From: Dehalococcoidia bacterium
GTDB taxonomy: Bacteria; Chloroflexota; Dehalococcoidia; Dehalococcoidales; E44-bin46
Assembly (NCBI GenBank): GCA_004376105.1
Contig: SOKA01000071.1
Span: 1 to 10,827 of the forward strand
Length of the DNA: 10,827 bases
Reading direction: 5' to 3'
Below, one piece after another: positions 1 to 6,098 of this stretch (position 1 is its first letter; every line of letters begins with the position of its first letter). A program made the position numbers and the translations under genes. The notes under the pieces are model-generated. The model searched no databases. It saw only the letters and a list, made by a program, of their open reading frames with translations, and had not been told where the DNA came from.

Positions 1-1865
1 TGCCGCTGCATATTAGAGCCCATCAGGGCACGATTAGCATCGTTATGTTCTAGGAAAGGTATTAGTGCTGTGGCCACACTGACTATCTGCTTGGGTGATA
101 CATCCATTAATTGGATTTTATCTGGTACCTCCAGTAGATAACGCTCACCCTGCCTGACCTCAACCCTTTCTTCAGTAAATTGACTATTTTCATCCAGCTT
201 GGCGTTAGCCTGGGCAATGGTATATTCTTCCTCTTGGTCAGCAGTTAGGTAGACGATTTCATCAGAGACAAAGGGCACCACCTTTATGGTTCTAGGTGAT
301 AGGCGAGATAGCTTGGTGGCAAGTTGAGGCGTAATAGTAGCCCCAGCTTCTACTATGGTATTACCCTTGTCATCAAACACTGCCTCTCGGGTTGTCTTGC
401 TCAGCAGCCCATCGTGGCTATTACTTACCTCGGCAATAACCCTGCGGTACGGTGTCTCAATAAAACCATACTGATTAATCCGGCTATAGGTGGCTAGAGA
501 GCCGATGAGACCAATGTTAGGTCCCTCTGGGGTCTCAATAGGGCAGATTCTACCATAGTGGGAAAAGTGGACATCGCGAACCTCAAAGCCAGCACGTTCC
601 CGAGATAGACCCCCTGGTCCCATTGCTGATAAGCGTCGCTTATGAGTTAGCTCAGCCAATGGGTTGGTTTGATCCATAAATTGTGATAGCTGTGAGCTGC
701 CGAAGAACTCTCTGATAGCCGCCACTACGGGGCGAATGTTGACTAGAGCGCTGGGAGTGACTACCTCAGTGCTGATAATGCTCATACGCTCTCTAACTAC
801 TCGCCCCAAGCGCAATAAACCGATACGAAACTGGTTTTGAATTAGCTCACCAACAGTGCACACTCGCCGATTCCCTAGATGGTCAATATCGTCAGGGGTA
901 TCAGTATCATTATTAACCATAATAATGTGCCTGACTATCTCTATAATATCTTCCTCATCTAGAACTCGCTTTTCCTTCGAATTGTCAAGCCCTAATCGCT
1001 TATTAAGCTTGTGGCGACCTACCTCTCCCAGGTCATAACGCTGAGGATCAAAAAATAGGTTTTTTATTAGTTTTTCGGCATTTTCAATAGTGAGGGGGTC
1101 TCCAGGGCGCAATCTTTTATAGATATCGAGCAGAGCCTCGGCTTTGTTCCTAACTAAAGGGTCACGCTCCATAGTTGACCTGATAAATTGGTGTTCCGGA
1201 GAGCTGTCCTCTTTAGAAAACAGGCTGAGTAATTGCTCATCACTATCGTAACCGATAGCACGCAAAAGTGTAGTAATAGGAATCTTCCGTTTACCATTTA
1301 TCTTAGCTGAGATTATATTCCGGTTGCTGGTCTCAAACTCCAGCCAAGCCCCGCGGGCAGGAATTAGCTTAGCATGGCACAATGCACGACCACTAGTAGC
1401 ATCTTCTTCAATAGTGAAATAGACACCCGGAGAACGGAGTAACTGGCTTACGACTACCCGTTCAGCGCCGGTGGTAATAAAGGTGCCTTTAGCTGTCATC
1501 AGGGGGATGTTGCCGAAAAATAGGTCTTGTTCCTTGATTTCCCCGGTTCCTTTAATCAGCAAGCGTGCCCTAACATAAAGGGGGGCTGAGTAAGTTAGGT
1601 CTCGGTGGCGACACTCTTGCTCAGAGTGACGAGGGGCACGAAACTCGTAGTTTACAAAGCTGAGTTCCAGCCTATTGCCAGTGAAGTCCTTTGTGGGGGA
1701 TACCTCCTCTAGCAATCGCTTTAACCCCTTTTCCTGAAACCAGCGGAATGATTCTAATTGAACCTCAATCAGGTTAGGGACAGCTAGTATCTGGGGTAAC
1801 TTGGTATAAGATTTTCTGGGAACAAGCAGCATTCTTTTTTCAGTGTGTGGTAACGTAAAAACCAT
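1..1865 (-). CDS. rpoB: DNA-directed RNA polymerase subunit beta, N-terminal part (partial)
   Basis: This is the beta subunit of RNA polymerase, which forms half of the catalytic cleft. The minus strand from an ATG at 1865 stays open to the left edge, giving about 621 residues of a protein usually 1100-1350 long, so only the C-terminal half is missing. Recognisable blocks are the early FRWFQEKGL segment, DDIDHLGNRRV, the rifampicin-binding region FMDQTNPLAELTHKRRLSA (about 621-680), and RICPIETPEGPNIGLIGSLA. Residues matching E. coli D516, H526 and S531 are D398, H408 and S413, the rifampicin-sensitive types; the position of L533 is Met (M415). An AAGGAA ribosome site lies about 9 bases before the ATG. 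The gene has its own promoter and is not preceded by rplL. Identification is essentially certain. Confidence 0.98.
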   Translation of the reverse strand, partial: MVFTLPHTEKRMLLVPRKSYTKLPQILAVPNLIEVQLESFRWFQEKGLKRLLEEVSPTKDFTGNRLELSFVNYEFRAPRHSEQECRHRDLTYSAPLYVRARLLIKGTGEIKEQDLFFGNIPLMTAKGTFITTGAERVVVSQLLRSPGVYFTIEEDATSGRALCHAKLIPARGAWLEFETSNRNIISAKINGKRKIPITTLLRAIGYDSDEQLLSLFSKEDSSPEHQFIRSTMERDPLVRNKAEALLDIYKRLRPGDPLTIENAEKLIKNLFFDPQRYDLGEVGRHKLNKRLGLDNSKEKRVLDEEDIIEIVRHIIMVNNDTDTPDDIDHLGNRRVCTVGELIQNQFRIGLLRLGRVVRERMSIISTEVVTPSALVNIRPVVAAIREFFGSSQLSQFMDQTNPLAELTHKRRLSAMGPGGLSRERAGFEVRDVHFSHYGRICPIETPEGPNIGLIGSLATYSRINQYGFIETPYRRVIAEVSNSHDGLLSKTTREAVFDDKGNTIVEAGATITPQLATKLSRLSPRTIKVVPFVSDEIVYLTADQEEEYTIAQANAKLDENSQFTEERVEVRQGERYLLEVPDKIQLMDVSPKQIVSVATALIPFLEHNDANRALMGSNMQR

Positions 1866-1998
1866 CTCTAGCTCTATTCCTTAAAAACACGCAGAAATTC
1901 TTTGCATTACTACTAGTACTAATCTCACGTAAGACCGGTGGCTAATAATGAAGAGAAAATAATAAAGTGAGAGTTAAGAGGCATAACTACAAACCTTA

Positions 1999-2027
1999 AT
2001 GTTACCACTACTTTAAATGTTTGTCAA
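1999..2027 (-). promoter_or_regulatory. rpoB promoter, sigma-70 type
   Basis: On the minus strand a perfect TTGACA (2027 to 2022) is followed after 17 bases by TAACAT (2004 to 1999), which matches the -10 consensus at four of six positions including the key TA and final T. The predicted start near 1992 gives a leader of about 125 bases before the rpoB ATG. It is the best candidate in the intergenic region and lies beside an UP-like A-tract block. Confidence 0.65.
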
Positions 2028-2030
2028 GAG

Positions 2031-2047
2031 TTTTTTAGAGTTTTTTT
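2031..2047 (-). promoter_or_regulatory. UP-element-like phased A-tracts upstream of rpoB promoter
   Basis: Runs of T6 (2031-2036) and T7 (2041-2047) on the plus strand are A-tracts on the rpoB coding strand. Their starts are 10 bp apart, one helical turn, and they fall at about -39 to -44 and -49 to -55 relative to the predicted rpoB start. That is where the alpha-subunit C-terminal domains contact UP elements. The base runs are seen directly; the role is inferred from position. Confidence 0.5.
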
Positions 2048-2080
2048 ATTATAAGGCGATTGTGCGCCCTGAGAAAACCT

Positions 2081-2094
2081 CAACACTAGAGTTG
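2081..2094. promoter_or_regulatory. Small palindrome, possible operator
   Basis: CAACACTAGAGTTG matches its reverse complement at 12 of 14 positions. It ends 22 bp before the -35 box of the promoter for the DUF177-rpmF-fab cluster, a reasonable place for a regulator to bind. It does not match the FapR or FabT operators I know. The function is a guess. Confidence 0.25.
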
Positions 2095-2116
2095 GCAACA
2101 GCAGATTAGTCATCGC

Positions 2117-2147
2117 TTGACACTAGGTATGTGGCTCTGCTTATAAT
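2117..2147 (+). promoter_or_regulatory. Promoter of the DUF177-rpmF-fabK-fabD cluster
   Basis: A perfect TTGACA (2117-2122) and a perfect TATAAT (2142-2147) are separated by 19 bases, slightly wide; shifting the -10 one base left gives 18. A start near 2154 would leave a leader of about 28 bases before the ATG at 2182. Two full consensus boxes in the only upstream gap make this a convincing promoter despite the long spacer. Confidence 0.65.
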
Positions 2148-2181
2148 AAGCTGACTTTAGTTGAAGTGAAGGTAGAATATA

Positions 2182-2706
2182 ATGCGGATAAATGTATCTC
2201 AGCAGCTTAAGTCATCTATAGGGTTAATACGAAATTATGAGGTAAGTGATATTGTTAGTATTGCTGGTGGCGATAGCATGGTTGAGGGTAAGGTCTCGCT
2301 AGTGCGTACTGACCGGGGTATCTTGGCTAAGGCTACACTACATACTGAGGTTGAAGTCACTTGTAGCCGTTGCTTGAATTTTTTTAGTTCTCCTCTAGCA
2401 CTAAATATTGAAGAAGAGTATTTTCCTATTGCAGATGTAGTTAGTGGTGATTCGCTGTCCTTGCCTGAGGAGCCGGCATGTTTCACTATTGATGAGCATC
2501 ATGTTCTTGATTTAACCGAGGCGATACGCCAATATGCACTACTGGCTGTCCCTATGAAGCCGCTTTGTCGTGAGGATTGTGCTGGGTTATGTCCTACTTG
2601 TGGTCATAACCTTAACCAGGGACCTTGTGATTGTTTACCTCAAGAGGCAGACCCTCGCTGGTCTAAGCTAAGTAAGTTGGTAACCGAACAGAAAGGAACG
2701 GAGTAG
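2182..2706 (+). CDS. DUF177 (YceD-like) protein
   Basis: This is a 174-residue member of the DUF177/YceD family, which nearly always sits directly upstream of rpmF and is linked with large-ribosomal-subunit RNA maturation. The body shows the usual beta-rich N-terminal part with a CxRC pair (C61, C64) and the family's acidic EEEYFP stretch near residue 80. The C-terminus has a cysteine-rich zinc-ribbon-like tail (C129, C133, C137, C140, C149, C151) containing CPTCGHNLN, a common form in this family. The ATG is preceded by GAAGGTAG at good spacing and by the predicted promoter. Only one base separates its stop from the rpmF start, so the two genes are probably translationally coupled. The molecular role of the family is only partly known. 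Confidence 0.93.
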   Translation: MRINVSQQLKSSIGLIRNYEVSDIVSIAGGDSMVEGKVSLVRTDRGILAKATLHTEVEVTCSRCLNFFSSPLALNIEEEYFPIADVVSGDSLSLPEEPACFTIDEHHVLDLTEAIRQYALLAVPMKPLCREDCAGLCPTCGHNLNQGPCDCLPQEADPRWSKLSKLVTEQKGTE

Positions 2707-2707
2707 C

Positions 2708-2908
2708 ATGGGGGCTTTACCCAAACGGAAATATGCTAAGGCGCGTCAGGGTAAGAGGCGTAGTCACCTCCTGCTTTCCCCTCCTGCTATAGACTATTGC
2801 CCTCAATGTCATAGCCCTAAACTGCCTCACCATGTTTGTCCTACCTGTGGAAGCTATGCCGGTAGGGAAGTCATCGAGATTAAAAGCCCGAAAAAGAAAA
2901 CTAGCTAA
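2708..2908 (+). CDS. rpmF: 50S ribosomal protein L32
   Basis: This 66-residue basic protein is L32 of the large ribosomal subunit. The N-terminus has the family's PKRKYAKARQGKRRSH pattern, followed by a zinc ribbon with CPQC (C31, C34) and CPTCG (C44, C47). All four cysteines are present, so it is the zinc-binding form, not the cysteine-less form made under zinc limitation in some bacteria. The Lys-rich tail is normal. A purine-rich AAAGGAACGGAG lies just upstream, overlapping the end of the DUF177 gene. The DUF177-rpmF pair is one of the most conserved gene neighbourhoods in bacteria, and in many genomes it leads into fatty-acid genes, as it does here. Confidence 0.97.
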   Translation: MGALPKRKYAKARQGKRRSHLLLSPPAIDYCPQCHSPKLPHHVCPTCGSYAGREVIEIKSPKKKTS

Positions 2909-2914
2909 AGGGGG
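2907..2914 (+). promoter_or_regulatory. Ribosome binding site that decides the fabK start
   Basis: AAAGGGGG ends 7 bases before the ATG at 2922. It supports that start over an in-frame ATG 90 bases upstream that would overlap rpmF, because FabK homologues also begin at about this point (M-K/L-K-T-x-I-C). Confidence 0.7.
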
Positions 2915-2921
2915 CTATTCT

Positions 2922-3872
2922 ATGCTCAAAACTGCTATTTGTGACCTTTTTGACATTAAGTATCCGATTATTCAGGGAGGGATGGCTCATGTGGCTACGG
3001 TTGAGCTTGTCTCGGCAGTCTCTAATGCTGGTGGATTGGGTATTATTGGTGCCGGTGCCTTTGAGCCAGATTGGGTAAGGCAACAGATACACCTGACCCG
3101 GCAGCAAACGAATAAACCATTTGGTGTAAATATTCTATTAATATCCCCCTTTGCTGAACAGGTTGTAGATGTGGTTCTGGAAGAGAAGGTGGCTGTGGTT
3201 ACTACTGGCGCTGGTAATCCTGGGCCTTACATCCCTAGATTTAAGGAGGCGGGGATAAAGGTAATGCCAGTGATAGCCAGTGTTGCCTTGGCTAGGCGTC
3301 TGGCACGAGCTGGTGCGGATGCCGTTGTGGCTGAGGGTATGGAGTCGGGAGGGGAGGTAGGACAAATAACGACAATGGCTTTAGTGCCCCAGGTGGTTGA
3401 TGGTGTCCAGCTACCGGTAGTGGCGGCTGGAGGTATTGGTGATGGACGGGGCTTGGCGGCTGCCCTGGCTCTTGGGGCTCAGGGTGTTCAGATGGGGACG
3501 CGCTTCGTTTGTAGCGAGGAGTGTATTGCCCACCCTAATTACAAACAGGAGATTCTAGCTGCAAGCGACCGTTCCACAATACTTTCCGGTCAGAGCACCG
3601 GTTACCCTATGCGCTCTTTGGAGAATAAGCTAACGCGAGAGTTTTTGGAGAAGGAGAAGTCTGGTATCTCTAGGGAGGAGCTTATGGAGTTTGGCGTAGG
3701 GAGGGTGCGTTTGGGCTTGATTGAGGGTGATATTGAGAATGGCACCCTCTTGGCGGGACAGATTGCGGGGATGATAAAAGATATTAAACCGGTCAAGGTT
3801 ATTATAGAGCAGATGGTAGCTGAGGCTGAGGCAATAATTGCTCAACTTAAGAATTCTACTGGGGTTAGTTAA
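2922..3872 (+). CDS. fabK: FabK-like enoyl-ACP reductase II, with Glu in place of the active-site His
   Basis: This 316-residue FMN-dependent TIM-barrel protein matches the FabK branch of the nitronate monooxygenase family. FabK reduces trans-2-enoyl-ACP with NAD(P)H as the last step of fatty-acid elongation in the cytosol. Typical segments are YPIIQGGMAHVA (14-25), AGGLGIIGAG, KPFGVNILL (65-73), VVTTGAGNP (92-100), the phosphate-binding AAGGIGDG, GTRFV, and HPNYK followed by the LAGQIAGMI tail. Length and order fit FabK well. The odd point is residue 145: homologues have EGMEAGGHIG, with His as the proposed catalytic residue, whereas this protein reads EGMESGGEVG. The gene lies between rpmF and fabD, which supports a role in fatty-acid synthesis; a changed reaction or a nitronate monooxygenase cannot be excluded. 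Confidence 0.9.
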   Translation: MLKTAICDLFDIKYPIIQGGMAHVATVELVSAVSNAGGLGIIGAGAFEPDWVRQQIHLTRQQTNKPFGVNILLISPFAEQVVDVVLEEKVAVVTTGAGNPGPYIPRFKEAGIKVMPVIASVALARRLARAGADAVVAEGMESGGEVGQITTMALVPQVVDGVQLPVVAAGGIGDGRGLAAALALGAQGVQMGTRFVCSEECIAHPNYKQEILAASDRSTILSGQSTGYPMRSLENKLTREFLEKEKSGISREELMEFGVGRVRLGLIEGDIENGTLLAGQIAGMIKDIKPVKVIIEQMVAEAEAIIAQLKNSTGVS

Positions 3873-3883
3873 AGGCTGAGCTG

Positions 3884-4819
3884 ATGAAGGTAGCCCATAT
3901 TTTCCCGGGGCAGGGTTCTCAGAAGGTGGGCATGGGTCGTGCCCTCTATGATAATTTTGCTTCAGCTAAAGCAGCCTTTGAACAGGCTGACGAGGCTTTG
4001 GGATTCCCTCTCTCCCGGTTGTGCTTTGAAGGTCCGGAGGATGAGCTTCGCCAGACTATCAATGCTCAACCAGCCCTGGTAACGGTCAGCTATGCTTGCT
4101 TGAAGGCCGCCTATGAGGTGAGTGGTGGTAATGGGTTACCACCACCGGCTTTTGTTGCTGGTCATAGTCTGGGTGAGTATACAGCACTGGCAGCGGCTAG
4201 AGCGCTTGATTTTTCCACCGCTGTTTATCTGGCTCGAGAGAGGGGGCGGTTAATGTATGAAGCTGGGCTGAGGAAACCCGGAGGTATGGTGGCAATAATT
4301 GGGCTTGATGAAGCTTCATTGGCTGAGGTGTGTGGTCAGACTGATACCCGTATTGCTAACATTAACTGTCCCGGTCAGCTGGTAATCAGTGGGGCGAAGG
4401 AGAATTTAGCTAAAGCTGCGGGCTTAGCTGAAGCCAGGGGGGCTCAGCGCACCATCCCCTTACCGGTAAGTGGTGCCTTTCATACGCCACTGATGCAGTC
4501 GGCCGTTGATGGCATGTCTGAGATTATAGCTACCCTCCCCTTTCATGAACCCGTCATTCCGGTTATAGCTAACACTACTGCTCAGCCGATGACTAATGCT
4601 GAACAGGTAAAGGCGGAACTGCTTAGACAGTTGTGTAATGGTGTCCAGTGGCAGCGCTCTATTGAGTATATGGTAAATGATGGTGTGTCTACCTTTATTG
4701 AGATAGGACCAGGGGAAGTGCTTAGTGGTCTCGTTAGACGAATAAATAAAAATGTTAGGACCCTGAATATAGGCGATGCCGAGGCTATTAAGAGTATAAG
4801 GACTGTTGATCAAGGGTAG
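3884..4819 (+). CDS. fabD: Malonyl-CoA:ACP transacylase
   Basis: FabD moves malonyl from CoA to the phosphopantetheine of acyl carrier protein, supplying the extender unit for fatty-acid synthesis. The 311-residue product has the normal length. It begins with the oxyanion-loop motif FPGQGSQ (7-13), carries the nucleophile in GHSLGEY (Ser95), the carboxylate-binding Arg near residue 120 in ARERGRLM, the NCPGQLVISG segment, and the catalytic His200 in SGAFHTPLM. The C-terminal EIGPGEVLSGL is also typical, so all key residues are intact. It starts 11 bases after fabK with AAAGG upstream, so the two are probably cotranscribed. It is followed by a hairpin-rich gap before the next gene. Confidence 0.97.
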   Translation: MKVAHIFPGQGSQKVGMGRALYDNFASAKAAFEQADEALGFPLSRLCFEGPEDELRQTINAQPALVTVSYACLKAAYEVSGGNGLPPPAFVAGHSLGEYTALAAARALDFSTAVYLARERGRLMYEAGLRKPGGMVAIIGLDEASLAEVCGQTDTRIANINCPGQLVISGAKENLAKAAGLAEARGAQRTIPLPVSGAFHTPLMQSAVDGMSEIIATLPFHEPVIPVIANTTAQPMTNAEQVKAELLRQLCNGVQWQRSIEYMVNDGVSTFIEIGPGEVLSGLVRRINKNVRTLNIGDAEAIKSIRTVDQG

Positions 4820-4824
4820 ATTGA

Positions 4825-4868
4825 AGGGGCTTCCCCCCTCTCCCTACAGGGCGAAAGCCCAGAGGGAA
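4825..4868. repeat. Nested hairpin element downstream of fabD
   Basis: Just after the fabD stop the sequence can fold as an outer stem CCCTCT (4836-4841) with AGAGGG (4861-4866), enclosing a perfect GGGC-GAAA-GCCC tetraloop hairpin (4849-4860). A separate GGGG-CTT-CCCC hairpin starts at 4826. There is no T-run after it, so it is not a standard terminator. GC-rich elements of this CCCTCTCCCT style are often interspersed intergenic repeats or mRNA-end structures; that is inference, since only one full copy is in the window. Confidence 0.45.
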
Positions 4869-4970
4869 ATCTAATGGGGTTGATAAACAATCTCAAACAT
4901 AGCGGTTGCAAAACTGCTAAGCGGGCAAAATAGCACTAAATGGTATGGAGGCATGGCAGGAAGCTTGGCT

Positions 4971-5318
4971 GTGAACAATATTATTGATTCTTATCAGTTG
5001 GGGCTGATAATGGTTAATGGCAAGAAGTATACCTCAGATGTAATCATTTTCCCCGATAGGGTTAGGCATAACTGGTGGAGAAAGAGAGGTCACCAGCTAT
5101 GCCTTGAAGATATAGCTGAGGTTATAGCTGAAAATCCTGAGGTGCTGATAGTTGGCACTGGAGTATCAGGTTTGGTGGAGGTACTACCTGAGGTAAAGCA
5201 AGTCATTGATGCCCGGGGCATTAAGCTTATTGTAGAAACTACTGATAAGGCTTGCAATATATATAATCAGTTGTCTCGTTTTCAAAAGGTAGTGATAGCT
5301 TTACATCTTACCTGCTGA
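4971..5318 (+). CDS. Mth938-like domain protein (DUF498 family)
   Basis: This small protein of 115 residues (121 from the upstream ATG) belongs to the Mth938/NDUFAF3-type family, PF04430. Family hallmarks seen are IIDSYQLG at the N-terminus, GKKYTSDVIIFPDRV, NWWRKRGHQL, LIVGTGVSGLVEV, ...LIVETTDKACNIYNQL, and the closing VIALHLTC. Bacterial members have no settled function; the mitochondrial relative NDUFAF3 is a complex I assembly factor, but there is no hint of complex I here. Start choice: GTG at 4971 has AGGAAG seven bases upstream and matches where homologues begin. The in-frame ATG at 4953 is the alternative, but its GGAGG is only one base away, too close to work. It sits between fabD and nusB. 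Confidence 0.85.
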   Translation: MNNIIDSYQLGLIMVNGKKYTSDVIIFPDRVRHNWWRKRGHQLCLEDIAEVIAENPEVLIVGTGVSGLVEVLPEVKQVIDARGIKLIVETTDKACNIYNQLSRFQKVVIALHLTC

Positions 5319-5323
5319 ATGAA

Positions 5324-5351
5324 TTGAAATGTGGACCTGTGTTCATATTCT
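5324..5351 (+). promoter_or_regulatory. Possible internal promoter before nusB
   Basis: TTGAAA (5324-5329, five of six) and TATTCT (5346-5351, four of six) are 16 bases apart in the 69-bp gap before nusB. It could start a separate nusB-acpP-HAD transcript. The match is modest, so this is only a candidate. Confidence 0.3.
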
Positions 5352-5387
5352 TTCGTAAATTTACTCTGGATAGGTTGGAGGTAATCT

Positions 5388-5810
5388 ATGGCTGGGGCAC
5401 GGCGAAAAGCAAGGGCGCTGGCTCTACAGGCACTTTACGAGGTTGATTCTGCAGGGCATGAAGCGGAAGAGGCGGTAACCCATCTTCTAGCTAACGAGAG
5501 ATTGTCTGAGGAAAATGGTGCCTTCACTCGTGAGCTGGTTAGTGGTGTTATCCATAATAGGGAGAAGATTGACCAGAATATTCAAAGCTTTGCCCCTGCC
5601 TGGCCTATAGAACAAATACCGGTAGTCGATAGGAACATTCTCAGGCTTGCAGTATTCGAAATCTTGTTTGATAATAAGGTGCCAGTTAAGGTAGCTATAA
5701 ATGAAGCCGTTGAGCTGGCCAAGAGGTTTGGCACTGATAATTCATCAAAGTTTGTTAATGGAGTTTTAGGCTCAATTAGCGCTCTTGCTAATAGATTAGA
5801 AAGCTCTTAA
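5388..5810 (+). CDS. nusB: Transcription antitermination factor NusB
   Basis: NusB binds boxA RNA together with S10 (NusE) and promotes antitermination and proper processing of rRNA transcripts. The 140-residue product has the normal length and the expected all-helical pattern: the N-terminal RRKARALALQALYEVD, which carries the RNA-binding arginines, then FTRELVSGV, IEQIPVVDRNILRLAVFEI (about 75-95), and the signature PVKVAINEAVELAKRFGTDNS followed by KFVNGVLGSI. GGAGGT (5377-5382) precedes the ATG at ideal spacing. It is followed 15 bases later by acpP, so these two are very likely cotranscribed. Nothing unusual is seen in the protein. Confidence 0.97.
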   Translation: MAGARRKARALALQALYEVDSAGHEAEEAVTHLLANERLSEENGAFTRELVSGVIHNREKIDQNIQSFAPAWPIEQIPVVDRNILRLAVFEILFDNKVPVKVAINEAVELAKRFGTDNSSKFVNGVLGSISALANRLESS

Positions 5811-5825
5811 GAACAGAGGTAGAAA

Positions 5826-6086
5826 TTGGCAACCATTTTTGAGCGACTAAAAAAGGTAATTGTTGAGCTACTGGGGGTAGAGGAAGAGGAGGTAGTGCCC
5901 ACAGCTAGCTTTGTTAATGACCTGGGTGCTGATTCTCTAGATTTGGTAGAATTGATAATGTCTGTAGAAGAGGAGTTTAGTACCCCGTCCCAGAAGATTG
6001 AGATACCGGATGAGGATGCGGAAAAGATAGTAACTATCCAAGATGAGGTTGATTACATTAGAGACCTAGGCATTGAGGATGATTAG
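5826..6086 (+). CDS. acpP: Acyl carrier protein, TTG start
   Basis: Acyl carrier protein holds growing acyl chains on a phosphopantetheine arm attached to the Ser of its DSL motif; here it is GADSLDLVEL with Ser37. The 86-residue acidic protein starts at a TTG (5826) with AGAGGT six bases before it, and homologues start with the same MATIFERLKK-type sequence, so the rare start codon is well supported. Helices I to IV are recognisable. One oddity is the segment after helix II: most ACPs read EEFDIEIPDE, but this one reads EEFSTPSQKIEIPDE, about five residues longer in the loop before helix III. The gene is placed with nusB and a HAD hydrolase, and fabK and fabD are upstream, so it is probably the main fatty-acid ACP. 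Confidence 0.95.
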   Translation: MATIFERLKKVIVELLGVEEEEVVPTASFVNDLGADSLDLVELIMSVEEEFSTPSQKIEIPDEDAEKIVTIQDEVDYIRDLGIEDD

Positions 6087-6098
6087 GTAAGGGGTAAT

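Larger units (their letters stand above)
1866..2181. other. Divergent intergenic control region between rpoB and the DUF177-rpmF-fab cluster
   Basis: This 316-bp, AT-rich, gene-free stretch separates two divergent transcription units. Going left to right it holds the rpoB leader of about 125 bases (no known leader motif recognised; only a weak CTCAC/GTGAG pairing), the rpoB -10 and -35 boxes, two phased T-runs, a 14-bp near-palindrome, and the rightward promoter. I see no tRNA, small ORF with a convincing ribosome site, or riboswitch-like structure in it. Confidence 0.7.

Noticed and set aside
621..623. Met at the RpoB position matching E. coli L533 as a rifampicin-resistance change
   Set aside because: The main resistance positions D516, H526 and S531 are wild type, and Leu to Met is a mild substitution that may simply be lineage variation.
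856..1038. Plus-strand open frame of 60 residues
   Set aside because: It lies wholly inside rpoB on the opposite strand, is Ser/Arg-rich without any known pattern, and has no convincing ribosome site.
2832..2921. Upstream ATG giving fabK an extra 30 residues
   Set aside because: The extension overlaps the end of rpmF, is basic and unlike FabK N-termini, and the ATG at 2922 has a good ribosome site and the family's normal beginning.
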